Of a stretch of 64,000 nt of DNA, positions 59,587 through 64,000 are shown one piece after another. The position numbers and the translations under genes are program-made. The notes beneath the pieces are model-generated. The model ran no database searches. It was given only the letters and a program-made list of their open reading frames with translations, and was not told where the DNA came from. The first letter of the stretch is position 1. Each line of letters begins with the position of its first letter. The DNA comes from Mycolicibacter heraklionensis. Lineage in GTDB: Bacteria; Actinomycetota; Actinomycetes; Mycobacteriales; Mycobacteriaceae. The stretch is taken from assembly GCF_001021505.1 (NCBI RefSeq), contig NZ_LDPO01000001.1:1-64000 (forward strand), given 5' to 3'.

Positions 59587-60332
59587 CAGCCCCTCCGTTG
59601 CGGTCGTGAACCCATCGGTTGATTCCTCCTTGCGACGTCGCGGCTGCGGTAGACGATGTATGGCCGAAACAGATAACCGATCGGCGCGCTGAACGCATGT
59701 ACCAGACGAGTGAACGGCCAGAGCGCGAACAAAGTCAACGCAATCATGACGTGGATCTGGAAATACAGCGGTGCCTGCAGCATCAGATCACCGCGTGGAT
59801 CAAGCGTGAAGATCGACCGGAACCAGACCGAGACGGTCTGCCGGTAGTCGTGCGCCTCGCCGTAGGCGGTGGTGCCCATCAGGGTGCAGCTCATCCCGAC
59901 CACCAGTGCGCACACCAGCACCGCGTACATCAGCTTGTCGTTGACGCTGGTGGCCTTGAACACCGATCGCTCGGTGCGGCGCCGGTAGATCAGCAGCCCG
60001 ACGCCGATCAGGGTGGCGATGCCGGCGGGCAGGCCAAGGATCAGCGCCTGCAGGTGATAGAGCCGGTCGCTCATCCCCAGTGCCCGGGTCCAGGACTCCG
60101 GGACGAACAGGCCCATGATGTGTCCGGCGATCACCACGAAGCTGCCGAAGTGGAACATCGGGCTGCCGATCCGCAGCAGCTTGGACTCATACAACTGCGA
60201 CGAGCGGGTGGTCCAGCCGAATTTGTCGTATTTGTATCGCCACCAGGTGGCGACGCCCGCGATCGCCAGCACGAAGTACGGCACGATGTCCCACCACAGT
60301 TCGGCGGTGCTGAGCACGGTGACGCCCGTCAT
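59583..60332 (-). CDS. narI: Respiratory nitrate reductase gamma subunit NarI
   Basis: NarI is the di-heme b membrane subunit that takes electrons from menaquinol. The 249-residue protein has five membrane helices and the conserved His residues in GSPMFHFGSFVVIAGHIMG and the C-terminal FQIHVMIALTLFALWPFTRLVH. It matches Rv1164. It overlaps narJ upstream and the DUF732 gene downstream (each 4 bp), marking the 3' part of narGHJI. Confidence 0.94.
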   Translation of the reverse strand: MTGVTVLSTAELWWDIVPYFVLAIAGVATWWRYKYDKFGWTTRSSQLYESKLLRIGSPMFHFGSFVVIAGHIMGLFVPESWTRALGMSDRLYHLQALILGLPAGIATLIGVGLLIYRRRTERSVFKATSVNDKLMYAVLVCALVVGMSCTLMGTTAYGEAHDYRQTVSVWFRSIFTLDPRGDLMLQAPLYFQIHVMIALTLFALWPFTRLVHAFSAPIGYLFRPYIVYRSRDVARRNQPMGSRPQRRGW

Positions 60333-60997
60333 CGCGTCGGCACCTTCGGCAGGCCCAGCGAAACGGCCGCCGAGTACGGTTGCAGCCCAACGGCTTCCAC
60401 CGGCGGGCCAGAAGCCATCAGCTCACTCACGTTGCGCACCTCCTGATCGGTCGCCGCCGGGAGCGTCTCGCAGACCGCTGCCACGGCGTAGGCATACGGC
60501 GACCCCGCGTCACTCAACGCACGATGCAGGACGTCGATCGGTGCCCGGTGCGCCAGCAGCAGCCGACGGCCGGCCTGCGGATCCACCGTCGCGGCGAACT
60601 CCAGTACCACCGGCAGGTGGTCAGGTGCCTCCCCCACCGGCGGCTCGGCGCCGGCTTCGCGGTAGGCGGTGGCGAAGGTCAGCATCTGCATCCCGCGGTT
60701 GCGGGTGTCACCACCGGTCCAGTAGGTCAGAAACATCGTCGAGCGCCGCCGCATGTCGAAGGTTTCGACATAGTCGGCGGCGGCGGCCATCGGGTCAGCC
60801 TCGCGCAGCGCGGTGACCGTACGCCGCAGCAGATTCGCCGCCGCTGCGTCGGCATGGGCAAGCAGTGCCTCGGCGGTGTCGAGCCGCTGGGGCAGTTGCT
60901 CGTCGGGGTAGGACAGCAACAGGGACGCGGCCTGCCACACCGCCCGGTCGGCAGGTCCGCCGGGTGGGCGTCGCAGGGAATGAATGAATCGCTTCAC
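60329..60997 (-). CDS. narJ: Nitrate reductase assembly chaperone NarJ
   Basis: NarJ is a TorD-like chaperone that keeps NarGH immature until the cofactors are inserted. The 222-residue helical protein shows the NarJ pattern ASLLLSYPDEQL, YVETFDMRRRSTMFLTYWTGGDTRNRG and LPVVLEFAATVD. It overlaps narH and narI by 4 bp each, indicating tight translational coupling. Rv1163 is the counterpart. Confidence 0.94.
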   Translation of the reverse strand: MKRFIHSLRRPPGGPADRAVWQAASLLLSYPDEQLPQRLDTAEALLAHADAAAANLLRRTVTALREADPMAAAADYVETFDMRRRSTMFLTYWTGGDTRNRGMQMLTFATAYREAGAEPPVGEAPDHLPVVLEFAATVDPQAGRRLLLAHRAPIDVLHRALSDAGSPYAYAVAAVCETLPAATDQEVRNVSELMASGPPVEAVGLQPYSAAVSLGLPKVPTR

Positions 60998-62601
60998 TGA
61001 TGCTCCGGGAACATCTCCGGTACGGCCTGCTCGCCGCCACCCCAGTTGAGCAGGTTGGTCCGGCCCCGCGGCCGCTGCGCGTGCCCGTTCTCGACCAGAT
61101 GAAACGACGACTTCGCGACGTCCTCGACTCCGACGAACGGATCCTCCCCATACCCGTCGGGCCCGCCGGTGATCGAGCAGCCCAGGTGTTCGAGATCGTG
61201 CGCCTGCTGGCTGTAGGCGGTGGGAATCACATAACGCTCTTCGTATTTCGCGATCGCCAGCAGGCGGTACATGTTGTACATCTGTTCCTCGGTCATGCCG
61301 ACCGAGGCGGGTATGTGCGGCTGGGTCTCGCGTCCCAGGCTGATGTCGCGCATGTAGGAGCGCATCGCCGCCAGCCGGCGCAGCACACCCTCGACCACGC
61401 CGGTGTCGCCGGCGGTGAACAGTTCGGCCAGGTAAGCCATCGGAATACGCAACGCCGCAAGCGCCCCGAACAGGTTGCCCAGGTCTTCACCGTCGTGCCC
61501 GTCGCGGCTGACGGCATCCACCACCGGCGACAGCGGCGGGATGTACCAGACCATCGGCATGGTCCGGTATTCGGGATGCAGCGGCAACGCCACTTGAAAG
61601 GTGTTGATCAACGCGTAGATCGGGGAGCGCTGCGCGGCCTCGATCCAGGCATCGGAGATCCCCTCGGCGCGAGCTCCCGCGATAACCTGCGGGTCGGTCG
61701 GGTCCAGGAACACACCGCGCTGCGCCTCGTACAGATCCGCGTCGTTGTCCACCGAAGCCGCTTCGAGCACCTTGTCGACGTCATACAGCACCAGGCCGAT
61801 GTAGCGCAGCCGGCCGACACAGGTCTCCGAGCAGACCGTCGGCAGCCCGACTTCGATACGCGGATAACAGAAGTGGCACTTCTCGGCCTTGCCGGTCTTG
61901 TGGTTGAAGTACACCTTCTTGTACGGGCAACCCGACACGCACAGCCGCCAGCCACGACAGCGGTCCTGGTCGACCAGCACGATGCCGTCTTCCTCGCGCT
62001 TGTAGATGGCCCCGGTCGGGCACGACGCCACACACGACGGATTCAGGCAGTGCTCGCAGATCCGCGGCAGGTAGAACATGAACGTCTCTTCGAGCTCGCT
62101 TTTGACGCGGTCACCGACCTTCGCCAGGATCGGGTCATTGACCAGCGTCTCCGGCGCACCAGCGAGATTGTCGTCCCAGTTGGGTCCCCACTGGATCTGC
62201 ATCGGCTCGCCGGTGATCGAACTCTTCGGTGCCGCGACCGGGATGGTGTCGCCCAGCGGCGCGGCGGTGAGGTTCTCGTAGTCGTAGGTCCACGGCTCGT
62301 AGTAGTCCGTCAGGTGCGGCAGGTTGGGGTTGGCGAAGATGTTCAGCAGCTTGTGGAGTCGACCGCCGGCCAGCAGGCGCAATCGGCCCTTTTTGTCCCG
62401 CGTCCAGCCACCCTTCCAGCGGCTCTGATCTTCGTAGGTCCGCGGATATCCGCCGCCGGGCCGGGTTTCGACATTGTTGAACCAGACGTACTCGGTGCCC
62501 TCCCGATTGGTCCAAGCCTGTTTGCAGGTCACCGAACAGGTGTGGCACCCAATACATTTGTCCAGGTTCATCACCATGGCCATCTGCGCCATTACTCTCA
62601 T
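60994..62601 (-). CDS. narH: Nitrate reductase beta subunit NarH
   Basis: NarH carries three 4Fe-4S clusters and one 3Fe-4S cluster that pass electrons from NarI to NarG. The 535-residue protein has four Cys groups: CIGCHTCSVTCKQAW, CEHCLNPSCVASCP, CRGWRLCVSGCPYKK (the Trp replaces a Cys, as in the 3Fe-4S site) and CHFCYPRIE with CSETCVG. ATG 62601 matches the MxVMAQMAMVMNLDKC start of Rv1162, 4 bp after the narG stop. Confidence 0.96.
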   Translation of the reverse strand: MRVMAQMAMVMNLDKCIGCHTCSVTCKQAWTNREGTEYVWFNNVETRPGGGYPRTYEDQSRWKGGWTRDKKGRLRLLAGGRLHKLLNIFANPNLPHLTDYYEPWTYDYENLTAAPLGDTIPVAAPKSSITGEPMQIQWGPNWDDNLAGAPETLVNDPILAKVGDRVKSELEETFMFYLPRICEHCLNPSCVASCPTGAIYKREEDGIVLVDQDRCRGWRLCVSGCPYKKVYFNHKTGKAEKCHFCYPRIEVGLPTVCSETCVGRLRYIGLVLYDVDKVLEAASVDNDADLYEAQRGVFLDPTDPQVIAGARAEGISDAWIEAAQRSPIYALINTFQVALPLHPEYRTMPMVWYIPPLSPVVDAVSRDGHDGEDLGNLFGALAALRIPMAYLAELFTAGDTGVVEGVLRRLAAMRSYMRDISLGRETQPHIPASVGMTEEQMYNMYRLLAIAKYEERYVIPTAYSQQAHDLEHLGCSITGGPDGYGEDPFVGVEDVAKSSFHLVENGHAQRPRGRTNLLNWGGGEQAVPEMFPEHQ

Positions 62602-62605
62602 CGCT

Positions 62606-64000
62606 TCAGTACCTCACGTCCTGGTTCCGGCGGCGACGCACCACCGTCACCTCGTCGCGCTGGTTTCCGGTGGGGCCCAGGTAGTTGAACGCGAACGCGT
62701 GCTGGCCGTAGCCGCCGGCGAGGTGGCTGGGCTTGACCCGGATCCGGGTCAACGAGTTGTGAGTGCCGCCGCGCTTGTTGTTGGTCTCGGCCCGCGGGGT
62801 GTCAACGGTGCGCTCCTGCACGTGGTAGACGAACACCACACCTTCCGGCATCCGCTGGCTCACGATCGCGCGCCCCACGAAGATTCCGTTGACGTTGACC
62901 GCTTCGATCCAATCATTGTCTTTCACACCGATTTTCGCGGCATCACTCGGGCTCATCCACATGGTGGGGCCGCCGCGGGACAGCGACAGCATGTAGAGGT
63001 TGTCCTGGTAGGTGGAGTGGAACGACCACTTCGAGTGCGGGGTCAGGTACCGCACGGTGATCCCGATGCCATCACCGGTCTCACCGAGCTCGGGGGCGTC
63101 GAACAGCCGCGCCATGTCCAGCGGCGGGCGGTAGATCGGCAGGTGCTCACCGAGCTCTTCGATCCAGTCGTGCGCGGTGTAGAAGTGCATCCGGCCGGTC
63201 AGGGTGTGGAACGGCTTGAGGCATTCGATGTTGATCGTGAAGGGGGCGTAGCGCCGTCCGCCGGTCTCGCTGCCGGACCACTCCGGGCTGGTGACCACCG
63301 GCACCGGCCGCGCCTGGGTGTCGGCGTAGGTGATCCGCTTCTCCTCGCTGCCCTCGGACAGGTGCGCCAGCCGCCGGCCGGTGCGCTTCTCCAGCTCCCG
63401 GAAGCCCTCCGTCGCGATCCGGCCGTTGGTGGTGCCCGACAGCGCCAGCACGGTGTCGGCCATCCGCGTCGCGGTGGTGAGCGCAGGGCGCCCGGTCCCG
63501 GCGCCGGACGTCATCACCCCGAACCTCGCGGCCAGGTCCTCGACCTCTTCATGCGGGAACACGGTGTAGCCCTTGGTGGTCAGACCCAAGGTGTCCACCA
63601 GCGGACCAAGTGACTGCCACTTGTCACCGATGGTGGTGTAATCGCGTTCCACCACAGTAACTTTGGGCATGGTCTTGCCCGGAATCGGCGTCTCGCCGCT
63701 GCGCAGCCAGTCACGCTCGGTGCCGTCGGGGTAAGCCATCGCATCGGCGGTGTCGTGCTGCATCGCGGTGAGCACCACATCGTTGCGGACGCCGAGGTGC
63801 TTAGCCGCCAATGCGCTGAACGTCCGGGCGATCGCGCCGAATGCGTCGTAGTCGCTGCGGGTCTCCCAGGGCGGGTCGATCGCCGCACTGAACGAGTGGA
63901 CGTAGGGGTGCATATCGGTCGACGACAGGTCGGCCTTCTCGTACCAGGTGGCCGCCGGCAGCACGACGTCGGACATCAGCGTGGTCGAGGTCATCCGGAA
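62606..64000 (-). CDS. narG: Nitrate reductase alpha subunit NarG (partial, C-terminal part)
   Basis: NarG is the molybdopterin catalytic subunit. The window holds the last 464 codons; the start lies beyond the right edge (M. tuberculosis NarG has about 1,230 residues). Visible are DVVLPAATWYEKADLSSTDMHP, the SDAAKIGVKDNDWIEAVNVNG stretch typical of the C-terminal MGD-binding domain, and GGTHNSLTRIRVKPSHLAGGYGQ. The other conserved Cys, His and Asp residues at the 4Fe-4S and Mo sites are outside. It leads narGHJI. Confidence 0.95.
   Translation of the reverse strand, partial: FRMTSTTLMSDVVLPAATWYEKADLSSTDMHPYVHSFSAAIDPPWETRSDYDAFGAIARTFSALAAKHLGVRNDVVLTAMQHDTADAMAYPDGTERDWLRSGETPIPGKTMPKVTVVERDYTTIGDKWQSLGPLVDTLGLTTKGYTVFPHEEVEDLAARFGVMTSGAGTGRPALTTATRMADTVLALSGTTNGRIATEGFRELEKRTGRRLAHLSEGSEEKRITYADTQARPVPVVTSPEWSGSETGGRRYAPFTINIECLKPFHTLTGRMHFYTAHDWIEELGEHLPIYRPPLDMARLFDAPELGETGDGIGITVRYLTPHSKWSFHSTYQDNLYMLSLSRGGPTMWMSPSDAAKIGVKDNDWIEAVNVNGIFVGRAIVSQRMPEGVVFVYHVQERTVDTPRAETNNKRGGTHNSLTRIRVKPSHLAGGYGQHAFAFNYLGPTGNQRDEVTVVRRRRNQDVRY

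Noticed and set aside
61000..62688. 562-codon plus-strand frame opposite narH
   Set aside because: Antisense shadow of a confirmed iron-sulfur subunit.

Overview
The window is high-GC chromosomal DNA from a mycobacterium. Nearly every gene has a recognisable counterpart in the M. tuberculosis block Rv1229c (mrp) to Rv1161 (narG), in the same order and relative orientation, but on the other strand. Species was not determined. It is not M. tuberculosis itself: the PE/PPE/Esx genes, IS1081, fdxC and putB of that block are absent here, and several accessory genes are present instead. Ortholog names rest on remembered family sequences and synteny; no search was run.

Layout. 1-5.5 kb: mrp, then the envelope-stress operon sigE-rseA-htrA-tatB (minus strand) and a divergent O-methyltransferase. 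5.6-10.2 kb: a TetR-controlled ABC exporter operon (raaS-like) ending in two tandem integral-membrane methyltransferases. 10.3-11.7 kb: a glycine-rich (PGRS) protein with a signal peptide and a folded C-terminal domain, at the place where M. tuberculosis has PE14. 11.7-24.8 kb: glycogen/maltosyl genes glgC and glgA/glgM, a DUF3117 protein, tagA, a DivIVA-like protein, gpgS, folP2, an inserted DUF2127 membrane protein, fadD6, a LOG hydrolase, an ATPase regulator, and the divergent lysine/peptidoglycan genes dapE and dapD. 24.8-30.7 kb: an MmpS/MmpL exporter with a divergent TetR, a lipoprotein and fadD36. 30.8-36.3 kb: an accessory stretch with a SufR-like regulator, an AhpD-like protein, pruA, psuG, an MntA/HEPN toxin-antitoxin pair with a third coupled ORF, and a frame-broken RibD_C/DHFR pseudogene. 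36.3-40.9 kb: a secreted HNH nuclease, dapC, a PadR regulator and fadH. 41.2-47.8 kb: two tandem giant PGRS proteins. 47.8-56.8 kb: fbiC (F420 synthesis), a small membrane protein, a 35-codon ORF, mshB (mycothiol), a secreted orphan, lpqW and typA. 56.9-59.6 kb: an inserted MarR/RidA/PhyH/TetR/DUF732 group. 59.6-64 kb: narGHJI respiratory nitrate reductase, with narG running off the end.

Two themes stand out. First, all three PGRS proteins lack a PE domain. They carry an N-terminal signal peptide ending AQA-D, a short non-repetitive domain, and a motif resembling the PE_PGRS GRPLI linker at the entry to the glycine repeats. This suggests PGRS proteins exported by the general secretory route rather than ESX-5. 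Second, promoter layout is unusually legible: at least 17 ORFs have a TANNNT -10 box 6 to 8 nt before an ATG or GTG, as expected for leaderless mRNAs. These include a back-to-back promoter pair and a leaderless 13-codon uORF that overlaps the fbiC start codon. Several regulators have palindromic operator candidates over these promoters.
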